Assembly (NCBI GenBank): GCA_023333565.1
Contig: JAJKFH010002564.1
Span: 186,001 to 250,000, forward strand
Source of the DNA: Puffinus mauretanicus
Taxonomy: Eukaryota; Chordata; Aves; Procellariiformes; Procellariidae
Length of the DNA: 64,000 nucleotides
Direction of reading: 5' to 3'
The translations under genes were made by a program, and so were the position numbers. A model generated the notes under the pieces. It made no database searches, was not told the origin of the DNA, and was given only the letters and a program-made list of their open reading frames with translations. Shown piece by piece: positions 50,374 through 63,718 of this stretch. How positions within the stretch are numbered: the stretch's first letter is position 1; the number at the start of each line of letters is the position of its first letter.

Positions 50374-51942
50374 CATAGAATCATAGAATCATTAAGGTTG
50401 GAAAAGACCTCTAAAATCATCAAGTCCAACCATCAATTCAACACCACCACACTCACTAAACCATATCCCTAAGCGCCTCCTCTACACGTCTTTTAAATAC
50501 TTCCAGGGATGGTGACTCAACCACTTCCCTGGGCAGCCTGTTCCAAGGCCTCACCACTCTTACAGTAAAGAAATTTCTCGTAATGTCCAATCTAAACCTC
50601 CCTTGGCACAACTTGAGGCCATTTCCTCTCGTCCTATCACTAGATACTTGGCAGAAGAGACCAACACCCACCTCACTACAACCTCCGTTCAGGTAGTTGT
50701 AGAGCGCAATGGGGTCTCCCGTCAGCCTCCTTTTCTCCAGGCTAAACAGTCCCAGTTCCCTCAGCTGCTCCTCATAAGACTTGTTCTCCAGGCCCTTCAC
50801 CAGCTTTGTTGCCGTTCTCTGGACACGCTCAAGCACCTCCATGTCCTTCTTGTAGTGAGGGGCCTAAAACTGAACACAGGATTCGAGGTGCAGCCTCACC
50901 AGTGCTGACTCCAGGGGCACGATCACCTCCCTACTCCTGCTGGCCACACTATTTCTGATACAGGCCAGGATGCCATTGGCCTTCTTGGTCACCTGGGCAC
51001 ACTGCCGGCTCATGTTCAGCTGGCTGTCAACCAGCACCCCAGGTCCTTTTCCTCTGGGCAGCTTTCCAACCACTCTTCCCCAAGCCTGTAGCATTGCATG
51101 GGGTTGTTGTGGCTGAAGTGCAGGACCCGGCACTTGGCCTTGGTGAACCTCATACAGTTGGCCTCAGCCCATCGATCCAGCCTGTCCAGGTCCCTCTGCA
51201 GAGCCTTCCTACCCTCCAGCAGATCAACACTCCTGCCCAGCTTGGTGTCGTCTGCAAACTTACTGAGGGAGCACTCAATCTCCTCATCCAGATCATTGAT
51301 AAAGATATTGAACAGGACTGGCCCCAGTACTGAGCCCTGGGGAACACCGCTCGTGACCGGCCGCCAACTGGATTTAGCTCCGTTGACCACAACTCTCTGG
51401 GCTCGGCCGTCCAGCCAGTTTTTAACCCAGCGAAGAGTGCACCTGTCTAGGCCGTGAGCCGCCAGCTTCTCTAGGAGAATGCTGTGGGAGACAGCATCAA
51501 AGGCTTTACTGAAGTCCAGGTAGACCACATCCACAGCATTTCCCTCATCCACGAGGCGGGTCACCTGGTCATAGAAGGAGATCAGGTTGGTCAAGCAGGA
51601 CCTGCCTTCCATGAACCTGTGCTGGCTGGGCCTGATCCCCTGGCTGTCCCGGACATGGCTTGTAAGCGCCCTCAAAACGAACCACTCCATGGTCTTCCCT
51701 GGCACCAAGGTCAGGCTGACCGGCCCTGTACTTCCCCGGATCCTCCTTCCAGCCCTTCTTGTAGTTGAGCATCACATTGGCAAGCCTCCAGTCGTCCGGG
51801 ACCTTCCCAGTTAACCAGGACTGCTGGTAAATGATGGGGAGTGGCTTGGCAAGCTCCTCCGCCAGCTCCCTCAGTACCCTCGGGTGGATCCCATCCGGCC
51901 CCATAGACTTGTGAGCGTCCAGGTGGCGGTAGCAGGTCGTTA
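50374..51942 (-). mobile_element. CR1 LINE, 5'-truncated, minus strand
   Basis: Read on the minus strand this is a 1.57-kb CR1 of the same subfamily as the copy at 24890-26812. The terminal repeat is at the left edge (CATAGAATCATAGAATCATT). Next come the paired stem segments GGTTGGA (50396-50402) and TCCAACC (50425-50431), then the 3' UTR and the reverse-transcriptase part of ORF2. Similarity to the other copy stops at about 51942, just upstream of the encoded CHLDAHK-like segment, so this copy is shorter by about 0.35 kb. It lies inverted relative to the first copy, about 23.6 kb away. No target-site duplication is obvious. Confidence 0.97.
50456..51942 (-). pseudogene. CR1 ORF2 remnant (reverse transcriptase), broken
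   Basis: The frame starts inside the reverse-transcriptase domain at LDAHKSMGPDGIHPRVL, so the endonuclease is absent. [20 protein letters not shown] and the catalytic FADD are present, the last with the usual Ala that the other copy lacks. Three lesions break it. A +1 G lies in the run read as CCC at 51724-51726, after the PGKYR segment. A one-base loss lies in the G run at 51037-51040, after EEKDLG. A stop (TAG for Trp in FWAPH) lies at 50864-50866. The last piece, from MEVLERVQ to DMV, stays open to the natural stop at 50456-50458. It is not functional. Confidence 0.95.
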
Positions 51943-54900
51943 ATTTATCCATTATTGTAGCATTTGTGGATAACATGTGGAACATTTGATTGTATTGAAT
52001 ATAAAACTCTCACTTGACTAACATACCATATATGATGCAAATAAACTTTAACAGCCAGAGTGCTTATTAAAATTTAATTTTGCTAGGTATCTACTTTAAC
52101 CAAACAGGCGCTGTCAGCTTAGAGAGCACTTTCATGATAATGTGCAGATGACACAAGTGGAAGATACTGTTTTATCAGCAAGATGTAGTGAAACATGATG
52201 ATTTTCCTCATTTTATAGGTCTTTGGGTATAAAAAAAATTCCACTATGTAGCAGAATAAAATTCTCTACCTCTCCATGTCAAATTTCAAACATTATCACT
52301 ATTACAGTGAAGAAAAAAAGAAAAAAAAAAGTAAAGAATGATTTTTAAACGCTGCAATAGTTTTTAAAAACCAAACCTGACTGTGGTCAGAAATGATTTG
52401 GTCAGTTTGATTTCCTCAGTTATGGTATATTTTCTTCAGAAAGGCTTATGCTGTGAGCTCTCAGAAAAGTGAATAACTTAGTGGTCAGAGCACAGGTCCT
52501 ACAGCTGAGATATTCAGGGTTCCAACTCTAGATTTGACCTCAATTCATCTTGCGAATTTAGAGAAGTGACTTATTGGAAGATCTTTTGTAGTACTGTAGG
52601 GAATAAATGCTGTTTAAACTCAAATGGATTTGCACTGGTTATTGGTTTAGGCTTTATGTTGGGTTTGGCCTTTTTTTCTTGTATATCCAGTTCTCTTACA
52701 CATGTGACAAATTAATAAAATTTCTAAGAAAGACTTTGAATATCAAAAATTCAATTATTACAGAACTATAATCTAAATATTGCCAAATAGTTTTCTTGAG
52801 TTTTACTCATTCATGGTGTGTTCTTCAAGCTTCCTGCCAATGGCCCACCAATTTTCCTTCTCCATTTTACGAGTGTTAGATAAGATGCCCCCGACTTTAA
52901 GGTTTATTGAGTTTGTAATGAACTTGGCTCTAAATTACCCAAGATCATTAATCACTTACTTCCTGATGCGATCCTGTTTGGGACTGGGGACCTGCCTGGT
53001 ATGTGGTTAAAGTTTATTGCATGTACCAATTCTAAGTATCTAACTTAAATACAAACCTTTTTCTGTTTAATAATATGAAGTTCTCTGTTGTTCCCTTTTA
53101 AGATTCGGTTGAAGGTTTAATACTGAATCACAACTATCCCACCAATTCAAATCACAAAGACAGGAAGTATCCAAGATGTTGATTATGAACTTCAGACGTA
53201 TAGATTTTAAACAGTAGGGTTCATATTTTTTATTGACAGTGTTAAAAATCAATGAAAAATTAAGGTGTTAATCTTTGGAATTCACTTGAAATTTAAGTCT
53301 TAACGAACAGTCAGATATGCATGTTTCAATCTCCACCTGAGCTTCTTGATTGTACTTGCCCCGTTTTGTTTCTGTTCCCATGGCACCTGAATAAATCAGT
53401 TCAACATGATGGTCCCAACTTCAGCAGTTTGCCAGATAGTACAGACATCTTACACTTTACTATTCTTGTTTGCTGAGATAAAATATCTCTTGCTAAGATG
53501 TTATCAGAATTCATAATCCTATTTTGATGAATGTTAGTACTTCTCTTTCCATCAGTCCATTTCAGAGAACTTGGCTTTTTTCTCAGCTGTAAGTATTAAT
53601 ACAGGGACTTTTCTCAACTACTTTTTTTTTTTTTCTTTTTACTGTAAAAGTATGAACTTTTAGAGTTGCTAAATATGAACTAAACAATTTGTTGTCCAAA
53701 AATTATATAGGTAATAGAGTCTGCTACTAAAAAGGTGTTTGGAAAAAACTAGGCCACATTTAACTTACAGCACTAATGCCTGTATCACAGTTAAAAAACA
53801 AAGTTGGTTGCTTCTAGCTTATAAATACCTGTCGCTAACTCATAATCGTGATCCTCAAAAACAGTCAATATATTGCCTAAGTTATTATGTGGGCTGCATT
53901 TGGGTCATCAATCAAGTTTATATAAACTCAGAAAACACATGAAATCATTCCTGAATAAAAGAGAATGTTGAATTACTGTGTTGCCTGTTTAGGGCAGCTT
54001 CAGTTCTTTCTTATGCATGTCCTAGGATAATAAAACCTTTACTGTTCTGTGATGTCCTTTCTAGAAAAAGGAAAATGATATACAGATATATACACATTCA
54101 TACGCACCAAATAGCAGCAGAGATTGTCTGGCAGGCTTGGCTTTCCTGAATCAAAGAGAAAACAAAGCAGATACTGCATTTTCCCCACTTGTACCGTTTG
54201 TTTCAGGAAGAAACAGCAATACAATTCAGGAAAACATGGGAAGTTCCTTATTGCAAAGCCAGACAAAGTGATCTAAGGTTTAGCAAAAGTGTGAGCCAGT
54301 AACTACTGTCTTTCATAAGAAAGATACCCACATGAATGCACCTCAAGCTCTTCCTGACACCAGGGAAGTTCAGCACACCTCAGAGGAGCTCTGGTCATGG
54401 TATATGAAATGCAGGAAGATTACCGTGGGATGCTCAGTTTGGTGGGAATCCAGTGATTGCTGTGTGGTAAGACAAAGGACTGAGTAAAAGAGTCTGTGGA
54501 AAAATAATCCATTAGATGTAAAAAAAATGAATGAATATTCAAACAAACTCTAGACTCATTGATAGTTTTCAGAGAGGGATATGTTTGTTCAACTAAATTT
54601 TTATTAAACTTTGCCTACCACAAAGAAAAATCTCTCCCTATAATACTCTCAGAATAATTTTTCTATAAACTTTCTCTATATACTACAGATGGCATCTATT
54701 TCACATGTTGTAATATTATTATAAACTGATGATACACTTGAACCAAGATATTCTTGTGAATTCATTCTTGGGTCTTTTTTGCAATAACAATTTAAAACTT
54801 CCACAAAGGACCATTATCAGTGTTATATAGTAGGTTGCTATAACAGACCTTGCGTGTTCTGCCTTGTTGCCTGAATCAGTCCATGTGGCATCATCTTCCA

Positions 54901-57900
54901 GCATGATTTCAGCCCTATGAACTAACAAAACAAATTAGACAAATGGTTTTTAACGTAGCTAGATAAAGTAACACGCTTGCACTGTTTACAGAGAGGACAA
55001 TCCTTTAACGTTTATTCCACTGATAAATAATTGATAGCTTGATAATAGCTCACACTGCCTCCTAAAAAGAGCTAATACAGTGCAATTATATAATATAAAA
55101 CCAGAGCACAGATTCAAGTTTATATTGGATGTAAGCAATCGTCTCACATATAGTACTGTATTTAGTATTACCCATGGGGAAAAAGTAAGGAACAAATTGG
55201 AATCTTAATGTTCTGTAACTATTACATACTCATTTCACACTGGTGCTAATTAAAAGTAACTGGGAGATCAGTGTGAAGACTCCCACAGAAATGCCCAGGT
55301 CCTGAAGCACTGCAGTACCCGATACCTTCTGTCTCCCACAGAATATAGTCATTTTGCCCCTCAGACACATTCTCCCACACCTCTATATTCCTGCCACTCT
55401 GGGAAACTAAGCATAAGCACCACCCTATATCTTAGCAAGATATTGAAAGAAATTAGGCCTGAACAAGCTACCTTGTCTATCTACAGTCAAGGTGCTTTAG
55501 GTTTCCAATAGAAGCTGTTTAGCAATATTTATGAAACTATTTATAGGAAGCAATCTAGAGGAATCTAGATCTCTGACCAAAGCAAAATAGTGAGTTACTG
55601 TAATGATTAATACAACTTTTATTCTTCTGTTGAAAGAAAGAATACCACCAATTTTCTTAAATGAAGCTCACCTAGAAAAAAAGTATTAGAACCACATTTA
55701 TAGATTAAAAAAAGAAGACATGACTGTTAATTAACAACATTGTTACCATGTGAATTTATAACTGGAAAATTGTAAAAAATATTTTTCTCTAGAAAATGTC
55801 TGTTGTAGAAAAAGAATGTGTCAAGTTCCAGGCTAATCTACAAAACATTAACATAACAGAAAATAGGTTTTGTTTTGAGTTTTAACAGTTTGTTTCCGAT
55901 TGTTTTTCTTGCTTCTTTTTTCACATATGGATTCTAAAGATGTCAACAGATGTCCTTTTAACAAATAACTATGTCCACCGAATTTGTTACAACTTTTTCT
56001 CTCCAACTTATCTCTCAGGTTTTTTTGCATCTCCTTGCAATGTCTCCAAATGCAGAAGACATCTCTGTGTAGTCTAAGAATATTGAAGCAATTTAGAAAA
56101 TCAGACAAGATATATTTTATGTTTTTATTGTTATTATTTTACAAAATAAATTGTGAAGAAAAACAGATTTTCATTATCCTGACATTTGACATTATGATTA
56201 CTTTGTTTAGCACAAGAATTAATTTTTCTGTCTCTTGGAAATACTTTAATATGCATGATGGCATCATCTTCTGTGTTTTAAAAATTGCATATTTAAGAAA
56301 TATTTTACTATATGTACTTAAGCACTGATGTTCTGCTTCTTTAAGCATAATAGTGTGACATTCTATAGCAGTTTCAAAACGGTGTTATAGGTGGAGTTAA
56401 AACATTTTCCTGTCATGGTAGTTTAAATGAGCGATGATGTGAAATCACATCAAAATCACACCACTACCACCCTTCAGGAGCTCAAATTACTAAGGCAGAG
56501 ACTTTCTGCGTATTGCTTGATTTGGGATAATAAAAAAAAAAAAATTAAAAAAAACCCCAACCAACTAAATGAGATAGAACATTGCTGCCTGGAAAGGGCA
56601 GGTTCTGTGAGGATGGAAACTGCCTCTGGACTTATTGTCTTATTTATAATCAGACTGGAAGTAGAACAGACTTGGCATTCTGGTCAAAATGGTGAACAAC
56701 AACTTGTCAGAGCATGCCAGTCACTTTCAGGGTTCCCTTTTATTGCTTGATGTGGGTTATTTCTTTAGTTGTCATTGTTCATAAATGTTAAAGACATGTA
56801 TACATTGTAATTACAGATTTATCAAATTTCTACAATTATAGGTCTGCACATTTCTCAAATAAACAGTTAAATACTAGCTTCACTGCCAGAATACTCATTC
56901 AATAGCTCAGTGTAGCAAACCACCAGTTAGGTTGATTATACAGAATAATTATATGGCATGAACATTCAAATTAGAAATGCATAATATAAAATCTGATGAT
57001 TATTTCTAACATGGGACTAAATTGATTAAAAAAGGCTTTACTGATCTGGAACAGATCTTAGTGTTGTATGATCTGGTTTGGCCTGATCTTTTTTCCATCT
57101 AGCAAAGCCTGAAAAAGCTAACAGTCTGCTCACCTCTTTGCTAAAAATCAGCCAACAAGTTACTTTTTACACACCAGATGTTTCTTCTTTTTATGTCAAT
57201 ATGTAGCTACGCAAAGCAAAAGGAGATGCCAGCACAGTTGAGAGCTGAATTACCTAACAAGCATTTTAGCACTACAAAAGAGTAATATTGATATTTGTTG
57301 ACAATATCAAACATCAAAAAAAAATTGATAATGCCTTGTTGCATTATATTAGACATAGTTTAGATTAAAAAAACACCCACCACACAACAGAATTAAGGTT
57401 CTGAAACAGAGAGGAGCTAGGGGGGTCCACCTTACCTTTGGCATTCTGCCATCCTTTGTCACTTTGTCACTCTGTCTGGAACTATTATAAATAAAAGGGA
57501 AAAAAAAAAAAAACCTTGAGTACAAGACCATTAATTATGAACACTTTTAGGTTTATTTCTGTCTGAAACTGATAATTTAAATTAAGAGGAAAGGATCAAA
57601 CTTTTTTAACAAAAAATGTAAAAGAGTTCATCTAATTCTGATCAGCTGTTGCATTCTAACTCATTTCATATGGATACTAATACATTATCATTTTGTGTAT
57701 CTTTTATTTCCTTTTAAGTAAAACATAGTAACCAACAAGATAATTCAGCTCCTTTTGCTAAGTATGAGATATAGATTTAAGGCACAAACTTGCAAATATA
57801 TATAGCTGCATATCTTTATTCTTGAGAATGCTTTACAGAAGTAAAACTGTCCATAAAAGCGTTTGTAGGATGAGGCCCATTAGAAGCTTTCCAGTATTGT

Positions 57901-59295
57901 TTTTTTCATAGACACAGCCAGTAGTGCCACCTACAGTTAAGCTTCCTTGAGGCTTTCCATTACAAGACTTCATTTTTGGTTACTTATAACTTTGCAAAGC
58001 TGATATTTTTTGTAGAAATTATCTTTATCTTAGAGTACTTGTCAGTATTATTGGTTTTATCACAAACAGTTCTACCATTTCTGATGGTATGACAGGTGAT
58101 GTATACACTTTCTTGCCATTGAGAAGAGGAAAAAAATGAAAAGACCATGAACCAATACCATGTGCAATAATCTTGTTGAAAACCTCCAGCACTCTCCTGT
58201 TTCAGTTCAAATCTGAAGAGTCCAGCTACACTGAAGCACCCTATGAGGGATAGAAGAGAATAGTAATGTTTCGCCCACAGAAATGAGGACTTAGACCTGT
58301 CTAAGAAGATGTAATTATTTAAGGTGCTAGAACTTCATAGCATGGGTGTAGTTTTTTGATTCCCACTGACAGAATATGCTGGTGGGCTTTTCTTTAAATT
58401 GTAGGAAATTACAACTGGAAATCTATGGCTGAAGACCATAAAATGTCCAAAATGAATACTCAATATGTGATGTCTGGTGCCCCTTCCTTGATCCCAATTC
58501 CCTTCACCTGCATGTGCATGTGTGTGTCTTTCGGCTTACATTCCAAATATCCAAATAGGGATATAGACTACATTAATTCTTAGTGTTGTGAAAACATTAT
58601 TGCAGTTTCTCAAGACTGTGTGTACTATGATGACTAGTGACAGAAATCAAACACTTTTGCTTTCAAAAGCAGGCTTGAAATTTTCAGAAAGAAGTTTTAA
58701 TTCACATTGAAAAGAGCTTTGTGACCATATTCCACTCTCTGTGTTGAAAGGGACAAAGTTTGTGATTAGAGATTGTATCATAATTCATGGAGCAATATGA
58801 TTTTATTATTTTTCTTTATTATTTTTCGTGTTTCTCCTTGTAAACATATATTTAACCATCTTACAAAAAAGATTTGGAGGACTCAATAAAAACTTAATTT
58901 CTCTGTAGCAATTTCAGAATTTCAGAATGACACAAGAGGTAAATGACAGGGAATATTTTTTGATCCAAGTTAACATAATGAATGCTTTTACAGATGCTCA
59001 AAAGAAAATGTTCCACATTGAAACAAATGGTGGCTTTGCTGACACAATACCATAAACTGGTGTTGACTTCACTTTTACTTTATGGAGCCAGTCTGTCACA
59101 ATCTTACAGACAAGTGCAACCCTGGGCATGCTTCTTCAGATGTATTTCTTTTAACTGCTGTAAAGGACCTAACAGAAAGTTGAGAATATTGTGAAATGGT
59201 GATACTTTCCATCACTTTAAATGATATTATTCTATATTTGAAAGAGTGACCGCAGTAGGTCAGTTCCTCACTTGGCTGAACATATTTTCCTCTCC
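51943..59295. other. AT-rich unique DNA, no gene seen
   Basis: Frames of up to 114 codons are random in composition. Simple tracts include T-rich sequence at about 53622-53640 and A runs near 56530 and 57500. No interspersed repeat is recognised. Confidence 0.55.
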
Positions 59296-59300
59296 TTCAG
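59296..59300. repeat. Left 5-bp target-site duplication of LTR 2
   Basis: TTCAG here matches TTCAG at 59880-59884 exactly. Confidence 0.9.
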
Positions 59301-59879
59301 TGTTGTGGTTTAACCCCAGCCGGCAACTCAGCACCACACAGCCACTTGCTCACCCTCCCCTCCCCAGTGGGATGCGGGAAAGAATCGGAAGGGTCGGACT
59401 AAGAAAACTCATCGGTTGAGATAAGAACAGTTTAATACTTGAAATAAAATAATAATAATAACAATAACAACAACAATAGTAATAAATTGTAATGAAGAGG
59501 AAAACAGTGAGAGAGAGAGAGAGAGGAACAAAACTCAGGAAAAACAACTGATGCAACCGGTCACCACCCACTGATCAACGCCCCGCCAATCCCCAAGCAG
59601 CGATCGCTGCCCCCAAGCCATCTTCCCCCAGCTTATATACTGAGCATGACATCATATGGTATGGAATATCCCTTTGGTCAGTTGGGGTCAGCTGTCTTGG
59701 ATGTGCCCCCTCCCAGCTTCTCATGAAGCTGAAGGACTTTTCAGCTTTCCATGCTCTGACAGGTGCAACAACTAAAACATCAGTGTGTTATTAACATTAT
59801 TCTCATACTAAATCCAAAACACAGCGCTATACCAGCTACTAGGAAGAAAACTAACTCTATCCCAGCCAAAACCAGAACA
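59301..59879 (-). mobile_element. Solo LTR of the same avian ERV family (579 bp)
   Basis: It starts TGTTGTGGTTTAACCCCAGC and ends CCCAGCCAAAACCAGAACA, with TG and CA ends and perfect TTCAG duplications. It is collinear with the LTR at 42902 over its whole length and shares the inner palindrome GCAGCGATCGCTGC (59597-59610), the TATGGTATGGAAT segment and the ACTAGGAAGAAAA segment. On the minus strand it also shows a TATA box (GTATATAAG, 59632-59640) upstream of ATTAAA (59431-59436). Differences include a GA microsatellite (59508-59525), a shorter triplet tract and a deletion around 59735-59765. No internal retroviral sequence flanks it. Confidence 0.92.
59447..59525. repeat. AAT/AAC triplet run and (GA)n inside LTR 2
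   Basis: A mixed AAT/AAC run (59447-59485) sits where LTR 1 has its AGT/AAT expansion. About 20 bases on, a GA run (59508-59525) is present that LTR 1 lacks. Confidence 0.9.
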
Positions 59880-59884
59880 TTCAG
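59880..59884. repeat. Right 5-bp target-site duplication of LTR 2
   Basis: TTCAG, identical to 59296-59300. Confidence 0.9.
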
Positions 59885-60452
59885 TCACTTGTGAATTGCC
59901 TGTGCAAGAGTGTTTACAAATAATAATTGCTATCCAGGATGTTAGCACAGGTATGCAGAAGTAAGGATGTATGGGTTGTTCTCTCCCATTACACTTGCTC
60001 ACTCCATGTCTACTTAGTTAGCTATGCAAAAGGATATTATCAGCAGTAAAAGGCATAAAGTGCAGCTGCCCAAAGTTACGGGCAGGCTAGGACAGTCAGT
60101 TAAGAGATGAGAAAAACTCCGAAAGAAAGTGATCACAAGGTTGCTCACTGCTGGACTGTTTCTTTGTTTTAATTCTGACAGACAGGATTATTTTGTAATA
60201 AAATGGATTTTTTTTTTTTGGCACATCAAAACTAAATGAGCTTTGGATCATACCTTCTTTTTCTTGTTTACCTCCATTCAGAGTTTTCCCAGGAGGCAAA
60301 AGCAGTGTATGGGTGGATCACCATGAACACTAACCATAGGCTACCAGAGGAATAACAAGAGGCAAGACAGTTGGGGCCAGATTTTGTCGTCTTTGCCAGC
60401 TGCTAAAGACTGCATTTTCCTTTGAAACAAAAGAAGACAGAAACGAGTAGCT

Positions 60453-60492
60453 CACATATTTCTTTTATTAACACACATATTTCTTTTATTAA
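60453..60492. repeat. 21-bp tandem duplication
   Basis: CACATATTTCTTTTATTAAC plus A at 60453-60473 repeats at 60474-60492, nearly full length and without mismatch up to the last bases. Confidence 0.9.
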
Positions 60493-63400
60493 ATGAAGGC
60501 AATGTCAGTCATCTTCAAACTTCTGACAGCTAACTTTAATGAATAAGTTATAACAGAGGTGGCAAGAAACAAAATAAGGCATTAATTTAAAGGTTGAAGT
60601 CATTTGTCCTAAACACAACGAGTTTATGCAATATTCAACATATCTTTCTGGTAGAGACATCTTTCCATTAGGGACACAAAATAAGTATGCTGTATTGTCA
60701 ATTCCAAATTATTATTTTTCCTGCTTAAGCTTCCCTAATGTTGTATCTATCATTAGACCATTCACTTAAACATTGCTTCAGATACTTCCCTGGTTAAAAA
60801 AATTAGATCGCCTGCTTAGATTTGTCTATCTTTTCCTCCTGTGACATTAAAATAAAAAGAAAGACTCCTTGTCTAGTTGAAATGCTTGATATTTTTCATA
60901 AAACAACTTTTATTTTATAAGTACTTATACACATATGCCCACCAAGCTATCAGAATTTACACTCTACAGTGAAGAAAACAGTATGTTCCCTAATATATGA
61001 GCAACCTGATGGCCTAACAGTCAAAAAAGCCCAACCCAAAAATTAAAGATGAAAACAATAGCATTGATTCAAAAGAAATATCATGTAGAGTATACTTAAG
61101 TAAGACCTTATGTTTTGTTTCAGACCTTATCCTCAGAGACTATTGGAGAACTATTTGAAAATCTGTGCTATTATTTCTTTTTAATTTTAAGATTTTTAAT
61201 ATTTTTTCAAGTATATGGTAAAATAAGTTTTTTAAATTCCTAGACAACAGGTGACTTCAGTTTAAAGTTACTGAAATTTATGTAGCTAACAAATAACAGG
61301 ACAAATTTTAGAGTTGATCTGTTTCTTCATACTTCTAGAGTGTTTGTAAACTTGTCTGAATCTTGGAAGACATGTTTTCTTTCCTTTAAATTTGGTGTCA
61401 CATTTATAAACTGTGATTAGTGCACTGATTTTAAAAAAGAGCATGTAAACCATAAACAGTGGCAAGTTCTGTTACAATTTCTATGGACTTTTTCCTTTAT
61501 AAAGGTCTTTTCAAAGAAGCAGCATTTTTGAGACTAGGTCTATCCTAAAGGAAGCCATAATAGCTTTATTAGTAGAAAAGGTCAAATGTGAAAATCAGAA
61601 AGAGATAAATAGTATATATATTTGTACTGTAAAAAAGCTTAGAGATGGCGAACCAAAAATCTTCATGAGTTAACTGCTTCTGTTTTATCATGGATAGCTT
61701 TAACAATTTAAAAATGGTCAATTACAGAAATCATAACTAAGCCCAAAGAGAACAGTGTTCGTTACTCAAGAGAATATCAAAATGGAATAGTCTTGACGTG
61801 CAAATCAACTATTATAAATAATCTAAAACAAGTCTTATGTCCAATTTCTCCCTTGGTATGATAAATAGGTAATACTTTGTCTTCAGGAATATCTAAACTA
61901 AAAAATTAACAGAAGAAGATGGAAGTACCTAAAAGATCAGATTGTTTAAATTACAATGGAATGCTCCTAGACATTCAAGTAATTACAGAGAAGGGTTCCA
62001 TTTAATTCTTTAACAACAATTTAGAATTTACTTCATCTGAGTTGATGTATTTACACTTATTTACTCTAAGATTTAAGTGCTTTACTGAAAAATTCCTCAA
62101 TCTTTTGTGCTGTGCTGTAATGCCTCTGTGTTTTTCAGCTATGTTTGGTGCGGAGGTGAATATGATTAACTCTAATATTTAGTATATGAAGGAAAAGCTG
62201 GAAGGAGACAGTATTTATACAGTGTTTATAAACCATTCTTTCCATAAACAGGGAAAACAAAATGCTTTTTTTCCTTTATTGTTTAGTACCTTTTACAAGT
62301 TGGTCTTAATAACATCTTTGCTCATTTCACCTTATTTAATACCTTGCATCATACCTCTAACTGTTTCAATTCTTTTAATTGGAAATTCTCAGAGCATCTT
62401 TAAATTGACTGCTGGTTGCTTTTTTTTTCTTTTAGTCAGCCTGTTTCCTAAGGCAACACTTCTGTTTCATGAGTTTTTAATAGGTGTAATTTAAAGCTAC
62501 CTCACAGTACTTTAAAAAGATGATCAATTCTTTACAAATATTAAAAATGTTATTCAAACTTCAGAAGTTATTATACATGTCATTGACCTTTTTTGTCAAC
62601 TTCTTTTGTCCTCTGATTGTCTTTTTCAATTTTGTAAGAAATTGCTGAAACTACCAGATTATTTTAATTCTGCAATTAATATGAACCCTATACTCACAGA
62701 TTTTTTTTAATATTATTTTAACCACTTGTAACATCAGATAACTTCACTAGATTGGACATAAACCGTTAGTAATGAAAAAGGTTTTTAATTAAAAAATAAA
62801 ATTTGGAAACTATTAAAGAAAAGTCTAAGATCAGTAAACATTAGTTTGAATGTCTTTTGTGTTTAATCTCAGGCATTTCAAGGGGAAAAATTACACACCA
62901 ATAAAAGGAAATATGAAGTAGATGCAACTTAATGTATTCTGTAGGATATTTAAACCAGTGTTTGCTACAATTATAAGATCTTGGTAGATTTATAAACTAC
63001 AATATTTCTAATTGAAAAGTACCCTTTGAGTAGACTTAGTATATGCTATGATAACATTCGTTTTTGCAACTAAAAAAATACATTCTTCTTAATTAGCAAT
63101 TCTTCCTTAAGAGAAGTCTTCTGATCCTTTTCTGTTGTTGGTTTTTTTTATACTATGCATTCATGTGTGAGGGTATTAATGATCACCTTCACTCTGAATA
63201 GATATCTTGGATAAAGAATCTTTCCACTTATTTTTTAAAAAGTTATTACTGTTGATTAAGTGACTGTAGGCATCTAGATTTACACTCTACCTTTCACAGT
63301 ATATTTCTAACTTGCAGTTATAGACCTCTTAACTGTTTTATGTATAGAGGTATCAGCTCAGATCACAGCAATTTATTATTTTATAATGTTTTAGAAAATA

Positions 63401-63688
63401 GCATAGAGAAAAAGAGTACAGGAAGATTGAAACTATGAAGCTGCCTTCCAGAGTTTGTACTTTACAGAAGAGTGGGTCCCAGCCTTTGCCTTTCATAGTT
63501 TTGCTGTTACTCCCCAAATTCCTTGAAATTGTCCAAACACCTCCATTATTAACTACTAAATAAACTTTATGCTAAATTAATAAACATAGAAGGCTACATT
63601 CTTCACAGCTATGAAATAACCGTCTTAATATTTGTATTCAGGTTTCTGTTTGTATCCGCGCTGGTAAGAACTTTTAACATCTATTATT

Positions 63689-63718
63689 ATTAAGACCTAT
63701 TAAGACGGATTAAGAACC
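63689..63718. repeat. Three 10-bp tandem units
   Basis: ATTAAGACCT, ATTAAGACGG and ATTAAGAACC lie in direct succession, sharing ATTAAGA and differing at the ends. Confidence 0.85.

Noticed and set aside
42902..59879. The two LTRs as the ends of one complete provirus
   Set aside because: Each LTR has its own, different 5-bp duplication on both sides, and the DNA between them has no retroviral genes. They are two separate solo LTRs.
62186..62494. 102-codon frame that looks like a membrane protein
   Set aside because: The hydrophobicity comes from T-rich codons. There is no promoter, splice or family signal, and similar frames are expected by chance.
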